Shown: positions 10,951-19,245 of the stretch, one piece after another
Layout: every line of letters begins with the position of its first letter
Position numbering within the stretch: the stretch's first letter is position 1
Position numbers and translations under genes: made by a program
From: Acrocarpospora macrocephala
GTDB taxonomy: Bacteria > Actinomycetota > Actinomycetes > Streptosporangiales > Streptosporangiaceae
Direction: 5' to 3'
Length of the DNA: 37,226 nt
Assembly: GCF_009687865.1 (NCBI RefSeq)
Contig: NZ_BLAE01000077.1
Span: 13,168 to 50,393, forward strand
Notes under the pieces: generated by a model
The model's input: only the letters and a program-made list of their open reading frames with translations
What the model was told of the DNA's origin: nothing
Database searches by the model: none

Positions 10951-12222
10951 TTAGAACGTGCAGTCCATGTGCTTGATCCCGTTGATGAAGCTGGAGAAGA
11001 GCCGCTCCGGCGGCCCGGCCTCGATCTGCGGGACCCGGCGCAGCAGCTCGCGGAACATGACCGTGATCTCGCGCCGGGCCAGGTGAGCCCCGAGGCAGAA
11101 GTGCGGCCCAGGACCGCCGAACCCGACGTGCGGGTTGGGGCTGCGGCCGATGTCGAACCGGTCCGGCTCGGCGAACACCCGCTCGTCCCGGTTGGCCGAC
11201 CAGTAGTACATGACGACCTTCTCGCCCGTCCGGTAGAGGTTGCCGTTCATGACGTGGTCGCGCGTCACCTTGCGCCGCATGTAGTTGACGGGCGCCGCCA
11301 GCCGGACGATCTCCTCGACCGCGCCGGCGGCCCGGCCGTCCACGTCTTCGAGCCAGCGCGCTTTCTGGTCGAGGTTATCGGTGAGCAGGCGTAAGCCGTG
11401 CGAGATGGCGTTCCTGGTGGTCTCGTTGCCGGCCACCACGAGCAGGATGAAGAACGAGCCGAGCTCCTGCGCGGTCAGCTGCTCGCCGTCGATGTTGGCG
11501 TTGACCAGCGCGGAGATGAGGTCGTCGGTAGGCGTGCCGAGGCGGTGCGCGGCCAGGTCCTGGACCAGCTGCTGGAGTTCCATCCCGGCGGTGAGCAGCG
11601 AGGTGGCGATGGCCGCGGGGTCGCTGACGTATTCGGGGTCGGAGGCGCCGAGGATGACGTTCGAGCGGTCGAAGACGAAGCGGTAGTCGCTCTCGGGGAT
11701 GCCCATCATGTCGCAGATGATCTTCAAGGGCAGCCGGGCGGCCACTTCGGTGACGAAGTCGCAGCCGGAGCCGGTGGCGATGAGATCGTCTACGATCTGG
11801 CCGGCGGCCGTCTCCACGTCCGCCTCGAACTGCTTGATCATCTTGGGCGTGAAGGCACGGGAGACGATGCGCCGCAGGCGAGCGTGCCGGGGATCGTCCA
11901 TGCTGATCATGGAGCCGAAGTACTCGATGAACTCGGCCGGCATGTCCACGATGTTGGTCGCGCCGCCGGCGCCCGAGCAGAAGACGTCCGGGTTCCGGCT
12001 CGCCTCCAGGATGTCGGCGTGCCGCACCAGCGCGTGGTAGCCCACCCCCGGCGGGGCGAAGGAGACCTCGGGCTCGGCGAAGAACGCGGGCATGTCCAGC
12101 TCGCGGAGCAGCCGGAACGCGTGTTCCCGCTCGCCCATGGGACGACCCCAGAAGTCCCAGTCGGACAGGTTGATGTCGGCTGCCGATGATATCGGCGCGC
12201 GCTCAACCGGCGAAGTCGTCAT
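10951..12222 (-). CDS. Cytochrome P450 (CYP124/CYP125-like), last gene of GMC-P450-P450 operon
   Basis: A 423-residue soluble P450. The I-helix reads VVAGNETTRN, the K-helix ExxR is EEIVR, and the haem-binding loop is FGGPGPHFCLGAHLAR with Cys376. The sequences SMDDPRHARLRR and the C-terminal FSSFINGIKHM resemble the mycobacterial CYP124/CYP125 group, which hydroxylates terminal methyl carbons of branched lipids and sterol side chains; substrate here is inferred. The start is ATG 12222, with GGAGGGG about 10 nt upstream; the frame runs open to 12279 without a better site. It follows the second P450 by 66 bp and is clearly its paralogue. No ferredoxin gene is nearby, so electron partners must be elsewhere. 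Confidence 0.93.
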   Translation of the reverse strand: MTTSPVERAPISSAADINLSDWDFWGRPMGEREHAFRLLRELDMPAFFAEPEVSFAPPGVGYHALVRHADILEASRNPDVFCSGAGGATNIVDMPAEFIEYFGSMISMDDPRHARLRRIVSRAFTPKMIKQFEADVETAAGQIVDDLIATGSGCDFVTEVAARLPLKIICDMMGIPESDYRFVFDRSNVILGASDPEYVSDPAAIATSLLTAGMELQQLVQDLAAHRLGTPTDDLISALVNANIDGEQLTAQELGSFFILLVVAGNETTRNAISHGLRLLTDNLDQKARWLEDVDGRAAGAVEEIVRLAAPVNYMRRKVTRDHVMNGNLYRTGEKVVMYYWSANRDERVFAEPDRFDIGRSPNPHVGFGGPGPHFCLGAHLARREITVMFRELLRRVPQIEAGPPERLFSSFINGIKHMDCTF

Positions 12223-12288
12223 ACGGCCACCCCTCCAGAATGACGTTCTGTTCCATCCTGCCACAGGTGGCCGCGGCACGGCGGTTGA

Positions 12289-13557
12289 TCACCAGGTGTA
12301 GTCCACGTGTTTGACGCCGTTGACGAAGTTGGACAGCAGGTAGTCGGGCTCCCCCACGGTACGGATCCCCGGATGCCGGGTGAACAGCTCGCGGAACATG
12401 ACGGTGATCTCGCGCCGGGCCAGGTGCGCGCCCAGGCAGTAGTGCGGCCCTGGCCCGCCGAACCCGACGTGCGGGTTCGGGCTGCGGGTGATGTCGAACA
12501 CGTCCGGGTCGGTGAACACGGCCTCGTCCCGGTTGGCCGAGTTGTAGAACAGCAGCACCTTGTCGCCCGCGCGATAGTCCATGCCGTTCATGGTGTGGTC
12601 CCTGGTCAGGGTACGGCGGAACTGGATCACGGGTGTCGCGTACCTGATGATCTCCTCGACCGTGCCGGGCACGTGCTTCTCGAAGTCGCTCAGGAGCACC
12701 TCCCGCTGCTGCGGATTGTCGGTGAGCAGCTTCAGCCCGTGGGCGATCGCGTTCCTGGTGGTCTCGCTCCCCGCCACCACGAGCAGGATGAAGAACGAGC
12801 CGAGCTCCTGGGGGGTCAGGTGCTCCTCGCCGTTGACCAGCAGTGAGGTCAGGTCGCCGGTCGGGTGTTTGCGCCGCTCCCGGCCGAGCCGCTGGGCCAG
12901 CAGGCTGAGCGCGCGCCCGGCCTTGATCAGCTTGAGCAGCCCGCGTGCCACCGGCCAGCGGCGGAAGGGGGCGTCCGGGTGGCTGAAGTCGACGGTGATG
13001 CCGGAGTATTCGGCGTCGGCGTTGGCCAGGATGACGTTGGTGTGGCGGAGGATCTCGTCGTGCCGGTCGGGCGGGATGCCCATCATGTCGCAGATCACCT
13101 GGACCGGCAGCCGGGCGGCGATCTCGCGGACGAAGTCGCCGGAGTCCGGCGCATTGGCGACGATCTCCCCGGCGGCGCGCTGCAGGTCCTCCTCCATCTT
13201 GGCGAGGATGCGCGGGGTGAAGGCGCGCGAGACGATCCGGCGCAGCCGGGCGTGCTTGGGGTCGTCCATGTTGATCATCGAGCCGAAGTAGACGGCCAGC
13301 CAGTTGGGCATGTCGGGGATGCTGTTGGAGGTGGGTTCGCTGCTGAAGATCCCGGCGTTGCGGCTGGCCTCGGTGACGTCGGCGTGCCGTACCAGCGCGT
13401 AGTAGCCCTTGCCCTGCTTGATGAAGGGCACCCTGTTCTCGTAGCAGAAGACCGGGTGCTCCAGCTGGCGGAGGCGGCGGAAGGCGTCCACGCGCTCCTG
13501 CTGGGGGCGTCCCCAGAACGGGATGTAGGAGAGGTCGATGTCGGCGGTCACGCTCAT
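12289..13557 (-). CDS. Cytochrome P450 (CYP124/CYP125-like), middle gene of operon
   Basis: 422 residues. I-helix VVAGSETTRN, ExxR EEIIR, haem loop FGGPGPHYCLGAHLAR with Cys374, C-terminal LLSNFVNGVKHVDYTW. Compared with its neighbour it carries an insertion around PDAPFRRWPVARGLLKLIK before the RLGRERRKHPTGDL segment. The start ATG at 13557 overlaps the stop of the GMC oxidoreductase gene as ATGA, so translation is probably coupled. The open frame continues far upstream through the GMC gene, but that is an out-of-frame shadow. Likely role: oxidation of a branched lipid or sterol-like chain together with its neighbours (inferred). Confidence 0.93.
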   Translation of the reverse strand: MSVTADIDLSYIPFWGRPQQERVDAFRRLRQLEHPVFCYENRVPFIKQGKGYYALVRHADVTEASRNAGIFSSEPTSNSIPDMPNWLAVYFGSMINMDDPKHARLRRIVSRAFTPRILAKMEEDLQRAAGEIVANAPDSGDFVREIAARLPVQVICDMMGIPPDRHDEILRHTNVILANADAEYSGITVDFSHPDAPFRRWPVARGLLKLIKAGRALSLLAQRLGRERRKHPTGDLTSLLVNGEEHLTPQELGSFFILLVVAGSETTRNAIAHGLKLLTDNPQQREVLLSDFEKHVPGTVEEIIRYATPVIQFRRTLTRDHTMNGMDYRAGDKVLLFYNSANRDEAVFTDPDVFDITRSPNPHVGFGGPGPHYCLGAHLARREITVMFRELFTRHPGIRTVGEPDYLLSNFVNGVKHVDYTW

Positions 13558-15098
13558 GATGCGGCCTTCAGGAGGTCTGCCGCCCTTTCGGCGATCATGA
13601 CGGTGGGCGCGTGGGTGTGCCCGCGGTTGAGCGTCGGCATGATCGACGCGTCCACGACCCGCAGCCCGGCCACGCCTCGCACCCGCAGCTCCGGATCGAC
13701 GACGGAGTCCTCGTCCGCGCCCATCCGGCAGGTGCCGACCGGGTGGTAGATGGTCTCGGCGCGCTCGCGGATCCAGCGGGCCAGCTCCTCGTCGCTCTCC
13801 GGCCCCCAGTACGGCTCCATCGGCGCCCCCGCGTACGGCTGGAGCGCCGTGGCAGCGGCCACCCGCTTGGCCATCTTCAGCCCGGCGACCAGCCGCCGCA
13901 GGTCGGCCTCGGCGGTCAGGTACGCCGGATCGATGACCGCCTGCCCATCCCGCACCGTGATCCGACCCCTGCTCTCGGGCTGGAGCAGCACGGCGCCCAC
14001 GGTGATCCCGTGCCCGGACGGTTTGGTCAGGCCGTGGTCGACGAACGGCCCCGGCACGAAGACCAGCTCGATGTCGGGGGCGGGCTCGGCGGGGCTGGTC
14101 CGGATGAACGCGATCGCCTCGGCCACGCTGGTGGTGAGCATGCCGCGCCGCCGGAACAGGAAGTTCAGCAGGTTCGGCAGCGACTCCGCGCCGCTCAGCG
14201 TGACCGGCTGCGGGCACTGGTAGAAGGCGCCGGTGACCAGGTGGTCCATCAGGTTCGCGCCGACCTGCGGCGAGGGGTGCACCAGGTCGATGAGGTCGTC
14301 GGCCAGCACGTCCGGGTCGCCCACGCCGGACAGCATCAGCAGCTGCGGCGAGCCGATCGCGCCCGCCGACAGGATGACCTCGCGGGCGGCCCGCACCCGC
14401 AGGTCGTCGCCGTATAGGACGCCCACCGCGCGGCCGTCCTCGATCAGCACCTTGTGCACGTGCGCGGCGGTCAGCACGGTGAGGTTGGCGCGGTTCATGG
14501 CCGGGCGCAGGTAGGCGTCCGCGGCGCTCCAGCGGTGGCCGCGGAGCTGGGTGACCGGGGTCGTGCCGTAGCCCTCGTTGGTGTGGCCGTTCACCTCGGC
14601 CAGCCGGGTCAGGCCGATCTCCTCGCACGCCGCCAGGAAGGCGGCGGTGATGACGTTGGGGCTGCGCAGTTCGGAGATCGTGATCGGGCCGTCGGTGCCG
14701 TACACGTCGCCGTGGTTGGAACCGGCGCGCCGTTCCGCGCGGCGGAAGTAGGGCAGGACTTCGTCGTAGCTCCAGCCGGGCAGGTCCCACTGGTCGTAGT
14801 CGAGGGCGGTGCCGCGCACCCACATCTGCGCGTTCATCGAGGAGGTCCCGCCGAGCATGCGCCCGCGCGGCCAGTACAGCTCCCGGCCCGCGAGCTCGGC
14901 CTGCTTCGTCGTGCTGTAGTCCCAGTCGCAGGGCGTCTTGAACAGCTTGGAGAAGCCGGCCGGCATGCGGACCTCCAGCTTGCGGTCGCTGCCGCCGGCC
15001 TCGATCAGCGCGACCTTGACGTTCGGGTCCTCGCTCAACCGGGCGGCCAGGACGCAGCCGGCCGAACCCGCCCCGACGATCACGTAGTCGAAATCCAT
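13554..15098 (-). CDS. GMC-family FAD oxidoreductase (choline/alcohol dehydrogenase-like)
   Basis: A 514-residue flavoenzyme. The N-terminal FAD-binding motif is VIVGAGSAGCVLAARL, the GMC signature is WPRGRMLGGTSSMNAQ, and the C-terminal catalytic region carries HPVGTCRMG and NRGHTHAPTVMIAER. Family members oxidise primary alcohols to aldehydes, passing electrons to oxygen or another acceptor. The ATG at 15098 has ACGGAG upstream. As first gene of the operon with two P450s, and divergent from an acyl-CoA synthetase, it fits the step after terminal hydroxylation of an aliphatic chain. No signal peptide is visible, so it is expected to be cytoplasmic. Confidence 0.93.
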   Translation of the reverse strand: MDFDYVIVGAGSAGCVLAARLSEDPNVKVALIEAGGSDRKLEVRMPAGFSKLFKTPCDWDYSTTKQAELAGRELYWPRGRMLGGTSSMNAQMWVRGTALDYDQWDLPGWSYDEVLPYFRRAERRAGSNHGDVYGTDGPITISELRSPNVITAAFLAACEEIGLTRLAEVNGHTNEGYGTTPVTQLRGHRWSAADAYLRPAMNRANLTVLTAAHVHKVLIEDGRAVGVLYGDDLRVRAAREVILSAGAIGSPQLLMLSGVGDPDVLADDLIDLVHPSPQVGANLMDHLVTGAFYQCPQPVTLSGAESLPNLLNFLFRRRGMLTTSVAEAIAFIRTSPAEPAPDIELVFVPGPFVDHGLTKPSGHGITVGAVLLQPESRGRITVRDGQAVIDPAYLTAEADLRRLVAGLKMAKRVAAATALQPYAGAPMEPYWGPESDEELARWIRERAETIYHPVGTCRMGADEDSVVDPELRVRGVAGLRVVDASIMPTLNRGHTHAPTVMIAERAADLLKAAS

Positions 15099-15150
15099 AA
15101 CTCCGTACTTACTCCGGTTCCTGGAATGCGTCCAGTTCGCAACCTCGTGG

Positions 15151-15166
15151 TACCTACCGGTCGGTA
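15151..15166. promoter_or_regulatory. Palindromic operator candidate between divergent operons
   Basis: TACCTACCGGTCGGTA: 14 of 16 positions are symmetric around ACCGGT. It has the size and form of many TetR-family operators and lies between the GMC/P450 operon and the acyl-CoA synthetase gene, where one regulator could control both. No regulator gene is adjacent. Confidence 0.55.
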
Positions 15167-15190
15167 TGGTGGCGATGGAACTATGTGCAC

Positions 15191-16702
15191 ATGCTCAATC
15201 TGTCCATCGTGCTGGAGGACACCGCCCGGGAGACCCCGGACCGCACCGCCGTGGTCTTCGGCGACCTCCGCCTGCCGTACTCGTTCATCGACTCCGTGGC
15301 CAACCAGGTGGCCAATCTGCTGGTGTCGCGGGGCATCGGCAAGGGCGACAAGGTCGCGCTCGCCTGTCCCAACCTGCCGTACTTCCCGTTCGTGTACTTC
15401 GGGATCCTGAAGACCGGGGCGACGGTGGTGCCGCTCAACGTGCTGCTGCAGGGCCGGGAGATCGCCTACCATCTGGCCGACTCCGAGGCGAAGGCGCTGT
15501 TCTGCTTCGAGGGCACCCCCGAGCTGCCGCTCGGCGAGCGTGGTCGGGCCGGGTTCGAGGACTCCGCCGCCGAGCACTTCATCGTGCTGCCCGCGACTCC
15601 GCTGGCCACCGAATCGCCGTACGGCGAGACGATCTGGGCCGCGCTCGACGGCGTCTCCAACGTGTTCGAGACCGTGCAGACCTCCGCCGAGGACACCGCG
15701 GTGATCCTCTACACCAGCGGCACCACCGGGCAGCCCAAGGGCGCCGAGCTGAGCCACCAGAACATGCTGATCAACGCCATGATCAGCGACGAGATGTTCC
15801 CGCGCCAGCCGCAGGACGTGTATCTGGCCACGCTGCCGCTGTTCCACTCCTTCGGCCAGACCGTGATCATGAACGCGGGTTTCCGCCGCCGCGCCACGCT
15901 CGTGCTGATGCCACGCTTCGAACCCGGCGAGGCGCTGCGCCTGATGGCCCAGGAGCGGGTCACCCTGTTCGCGGGCGTGCCCACCATGTACTGGGCCCTG
16001 CTCACCTCGGTGGCCGAAGCCCCGACGTCCCTGGTCACGGCCGTCGCCGGCGGCTCGGCCCTCCCGCTCGAAGTGCTCAAGGACTTCGAGAAGACCTTCG
16101 GCGTGGCCATCCTGGAAGGGTACGGCCTGTCGGAGACCTCGCCCGTCGCCTCCTTCAACCAGCTCGCCAAGGTCCCCAAAGCCGGATCGATCGGCACCCC
16201 CGCCTGGGGCGTGGAGATGAAGCTGATCGACAGCGACTGGAACACCGTCGAGGACGTGGGCGAGATCGCCATTCGCGGCCACAACGTGATGAAGGGGTAC
16301 TACAACCGTCCGGAGGCCACCCAGGAGGTCATGCGCGACGGCTGGTTCCGCACCGGCGACGTGGCCAGGCGGGACGAGGACGGCTACTACTTCATCATCG
16401 ACCGGGCCAAGGACATGATCATCCGGGGTGGTTTCAACGTCTATCCCCGGGAGATCGAGGAGGTCCTGATGACCCACGAGGCCGTCTCGCTGGCCGCCGT
16501 CGTGGGTGTCGCGCACGAGTCCCTCGGCGAGGAAGTCAAGGCGTACGTCATCCTCAAGCCCGGCGCCACCGTCCAGGAAGACGATTTAGTCGCCTGGTCC
16601 AAGGAGATGATGGCGGCCTACAAATACCCCCGGATCGTGGAGTTCCGCGACAGCCTGCCGATGACCGCCACCGGCAAGATCCTCAAACGCGAACTGCGGT
16701 AG
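15191..16702 (+). CDS. Acyl-CoA synthetase (AMP-forming, medium/long-chain)
   Basis: About 503 residues of the ANL superfamily; activates a carboxylic acid to an acyl-adenylate and then a CoA thioester. The P-loop is ILYTSGTTGQPKGAE, the A5 motif EGYGLSETSPV, the hinge region RTGDVARRDEDGYYFIIDR with GGFNVYPREIEE, and the C-terminal catalytic lysine is in MTATGKILKREL. The ATG at 15191 (MLNLSIVLED) is favoured because family members begin this way; GTG 15185 is also in frame, and no strong ribosome site distinguishes them. Divergent from the GMC/P450 operon across a shared palindrome, so it probably activates the acid produced there. Confidence 0.94.
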   Translation: MLNLSIVLEDTARETPDRTAVVFGDLRLPYSFIDSVANQVANLLVSRGIGKGDKVALACPNLPYFPFVYFGILKTGATVVPLNVLLQGREIAYHLADSEAKALFCFEGTPELPLGERGRAGFEDSAAEHFIVLPATPLATESPYGETIWAALDGVSNVFETVQTSAEDTAVILYTSGTTGQPKGAELSHQNMLINAMISDEMFPRQPQDVYLATLPLFHSFGQTVIMNAGFRRRATLVLMPRFEPGEALRLMAQERVTLFAGVPTMYWALLTSVAEAPTSLVTAVAGGSALPLEVLKDFEKTFGVAILEGYGLSETSPVASFNQLAKVPKAGSIGTPAWGVEMKLIDSDWNTVEDVGEIAIRGHNVMKGYYNRPEATQEVMRDGWFRTGDVARRDEDGYYFIIDRAKDMIIRGGFNVYPREIEEVLMTHEAVSLAAVVGVAHESLGEEVKAYVILKPGATVQEDDLVAWSKEMMAAYKYPRIVEFRDSLPMTATGKILKRELR

Positions 16703-16722
16703 CCGTAATTTCTTGATGTGGT

Positions 16723-16786
16723 TCCCCGGAAACAATGCGGGTAGGGGGCGCGGGTACGGTCAGGCCGCCATCCATGTTTCCGGGGA
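16723..16786 (+). promoter_or_regulatory. Inverted repeat covering the ribosome site of the next gene
   Basis: TCCCCGGAAAC (16723-16733) is the exact complement of GTTTCCGGGGA (16776-16786), an 11-bp stem with a 42-nt loop. The right arm contains most of the GGGGAG ribosome site (16782-16787) for the CBM35 protein at 16795. In read-through RNA from the synthetase it could hide the site or end transcription; it could also be a DNA operator pair. Confidence 0.5.
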
Positions 16787-16794
16787 GACACGCC

Positions 16795-19185
16795 ATGCGA
16801 GGCCATGCGATCACCGGTGCGTTAGTGCTCGTCGCGGGACTTCTGGTCACCGCAGCACCGGCTGCGAACGCCGGCGCAGCGACACCGTTCCAGCGAGGCA
16901 CCAGGTACGAAGCGGAATCTGCCACGATCGTCCAGGGCCGGGTCGAGAAAGCCCGGCGGGGATATACCGGCGAGGGATACGTCAACGGGTCCAACCAGGC
17001 CGGGAGTTACGTCGAATGGTCGGTCACGGCCGAGACGGCCGGACCGGCGAAGATCCTGATCCGGTACGCGAACACGAACCGGCGCAACGGGCGTTCGGAT
17101 ATCTCGGTGAACGGGCAGACCGTGGCCGAGGACCAGCGATTCCCGGGGACGCGCTGGTGGCGCTTCTGGCGGACGGTGTCGTTCCGGACGACGCTCGTCC
17201 AGGGCGAGAACACCATCCGGGTCACCTCGACGTCCCGGCGGGGGAACCCGCACCTGGATCACCTGGAAGTCCGCACTCTGACCGCACCCCCGACCGAAAC
17301 ACCGCCTCCCACCGAAACGCCCCCGCCATCCGAAACCCCACCTCCGACGGAATGCCCGACGATAACCCCGCCGGTCGAAACGCCCCCAGCGGAAACGCCT
17401 CCGGCCGAGACCCCGCCTGGGGAAACCCCACCGGGAGAATCACAAACTCCCTCACTCCTCGGCTCACCCCCGGTCGGATCGTCTCCCCCAGTCGAGACGC
17501 CACCAGCTGAAACACCTCCGGCCGAGACACCCCCGGCAGAAACTCCTCCCGCCGAAACTCCTCCGGCTGAGACGCCTCCAGGCGAGACGCCTCCTGGGGA
17601 AACGCCCCCGGTCGAAACACCTCCGGTTGAATCGCCCACTCCGCCCGGTGAATGTCCGCCGCCCGGTGGCGACACCGAGATTCCGACCGCGCCCGGTCAG
17701 CCCGTCTGCCAGGACATCGGCCCCACCCAGCTGAGCATCGACTGGCCGGTCTCCACCGACAACGTCGAAGTCACCGGCTACGACATCTTCGACGGCGGCA
17801 CGACGATCGCCGAGGCGACCGCTCCCCCGGTCCTCATCGTCGGCCTCACCCCGGCCACCGCCTACCAGCTCACCGTCGTCGCCAAGGACGCGGCCGGAAA
17901 CGTCTCCGCCAGCAGCCCGCTGGTCGAATGCGCCACCACCGAAGCCGAGGACACCGAACCCCCGAGTGCCCCGGCCGAACTGACCCAGTCCAACGTCACC
18001 GCCACCACCGCCGACCTGGCCTGGCAGGCGTCCACCGGCGACCCCGTCTCCTACCTGGTCCGCGACGAGGCGGAGAACGTCCTGGCCACAACCGGCGCCA
18101 CCAGCGTCACCGTCACCGGCCTGACCTGCGCGACGCCGTACACCGTGCATGTGGTGGCCGAGGACGCGGCCGGGAACACCTCCGAGCCGAGCGGAACCCA
18201 GACCTTCACCACGGCGGCCTGCGCCGAAAGCGTGCCGCAGCAGGCGGCGACACTGTCGGAGGGCTGGACCATCCCGTGGGACATCGCCTGGACACCATCC
18301 GGCGACTACGCCCTGGTCACCCAGCGCGACGATTTCAAGATCTACAAAGTCACCGCGGAAGGCCAGCGCACCGAGGTCGGCGCGGTTCCGGAGACCGTCA
18401 CCACGGACGGCGAGGGCGGCCTGATGGGCATCGCCATCCCATCCACCTGGAACGGCACCACAGATCGCGACATATACGTCATGCACACAGCGGCCGAGGG
18501 CAACCGCGTCGCCCGGATGAGCTTCGACGGCACCGCCCTCACCGACTACCGCACCGTCCTGACCGGCATCCGCAAGAACCGTTCCCACAACGGCGGCCGC
18601 ATCAGGTTCGGCCCCGACGGCTTCCTCTACGTCACCACCGGCGACGCCCAGCAGCCCAGCCTGGCCCAGGACCCGGCCTCCCTCAACGGCAAGATCCTCC
18701 GCATCACCCGGGAGGGCGCCGCCGCCCCAGGCAACCCCGCCGGCACCCCCGTCTACTCCCTCGGCCACCGCAACCCCCAGGGCCTGGCCTGGGACTCGGC
18801 CGGACGCCTGTGGGCGAGCGAACTCGGCAACATCAACTGGGACGAACTCAACCTCATCGAAGCGGGCAAGAACTACGGCTGGCCCACCTGCGAGGGCGAG
18901 TGCACCACCGAAGGCATGACCAACCCAAAGAAAACCTGGACCCCCGACACGGCCTCCCCCAGCGGCATGGCCATCGTCGCTGACACGGTCTACCTGGCCG
19001 CGATGCGCGGCCAACGCCTGTGGCGCATCCCCCTGAACGGCACCGACGCCGGCGAGCCATCGGCCTACTTCCAGGGCGTCCACGGCAGACTGCGCGCCGT
19101 AGAGAAGGTCCCCAACGCCAACACCCTGTGGCTCAGCACCACCAACGGCGAAGGAGACCGACTCCTCCGGGTCTCCCTCGAATAG
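16795..19185 (+). CDS. Secreted CBM35 - Pro-rich linker - two FnIII - PQQ-dependent sugar dehydrogenase-like protein
   Basis: A 796-residue extracellular protein. Signal peptide 1-26 (ending PAANA); a CBM35/CBM6-like carbohydrate-binding module at about 30-155 (YEAESATIVQG, GSYVEWSV, LDHLEVRTL); a long linker at about 163-298 made of ETPPAETPPG-type repeats; two FnIII domains (about 300-385 and 386-475); and a six-bladed glucose/sorbosone dehydrogenase-type propeller at 485-796 with HNGGRIRFGPDGFLYVTTGD and GHRNPQGLAWD. Enzymes of this fold oxidise sugars with PQQ; the substrate is unknown and the PQQ source is not in the window. The start ATG 16795 has GGGGAG about 8 nt upstream. Likely a surface or secreted oxidase acting on plant carbohydrate. 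Confidence 0.9.
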   Translation: MRGHAITGALVLVAGLLVTAAPAANAGAATPFQRGTRYEAESATIVQGRVEKARRGYTGEGYVNGSNQAGSYVEWSVTAETAGPAKILIRYANTNRRNGRSDISVNGQTVAEDQRFPGTRWWRFWRTVSFRTTLVQGENTIRVTSTSRRGNPHLDHLEVRTLTAPPTETPPPTETPPPSETPPPTECPTITPPVETPPAETPPAETPPGETPPGESQTPSLLGSPPVGSSPPVETPPAETPPAETPPAETPPAETPPAETPPGETPPGETPPVETPPVESPTPPGECPPPGGDTEIPTAPGQPVCQDIGPTQLSIDWPVSTDNVEVTGYDIFDGGTTIAEATAPPVLIVGLTPATAYQLTVVAKDAAGNVSASSPLVECATTEAEDTEPPSAPAELTQSNVTATTADLAWQASTGDPVSYLVRDEAENVLATTGATSVTVTGLTCATPYTVHVVAEDAAGNTSEPSGTQTFTTAACAESVPQQAATLSEGWTIPWDIAWTPSGDYALVTQRDDFKIYKVTAEGQRTEVGAVPETVTTDGEGGLMGIAIPSTWNGTTDRDIYVMHTAAEGNRVARMSFDGTALTDYRTVLTGIRKNRSHNGGRIRFGPDGFLYVTTGDAQQPSLAQDPASLNGKILRITREGAAAPGNPAGTPVYSLGHRNPQGLAWDSAGRLWASELGNINWDELNLIEAGKNYGWPTCEGECTTEGMTNPKKTWTPDTASPSGMAIVADTVYLAAMRGQRLWRIPLNGTDAGEPSAYFQGVHGRLRAVEKVPNANTLWLSTTNGEGDRLLRVSLE

Positions 19186-19205
19186 AGAATGGCGAGACGC
19201 ATGGC

Positions 19206-19234
19206 GGCTCCCGCGTGTGATCAACGCGGGAGCC
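19206..19234. terminator. Bidirectional terminator hairpin
   Basis: GGCTCCCGCGT (19206-19216) pairs with ACGCGGGAGCC (19224-19234), a perfect 11-bp stem, between the convergent PQQ protein and methyltransferase genes. Confidence 0.75.
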
Positions 19235-19245
19235 GTACCAAGAGA

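Noticed and set aside
12289-14823. An 844-codon frame that would fuse a P450 to a long Arg/Pro-rich N-terminus
   Set aside because: The upstream part is an out-of-frame reading of the GMC oxidoreductase gene. The ATGA overlap and a normal P450 start at 13557 explain it.
17464-19224. A 586-codon minus-strand frame opposite the CBM35/PQQ gene
   Set aside because: Gly/Val/Asp-rich antisense shadow of the ETPP linker and propeller; no known domain.
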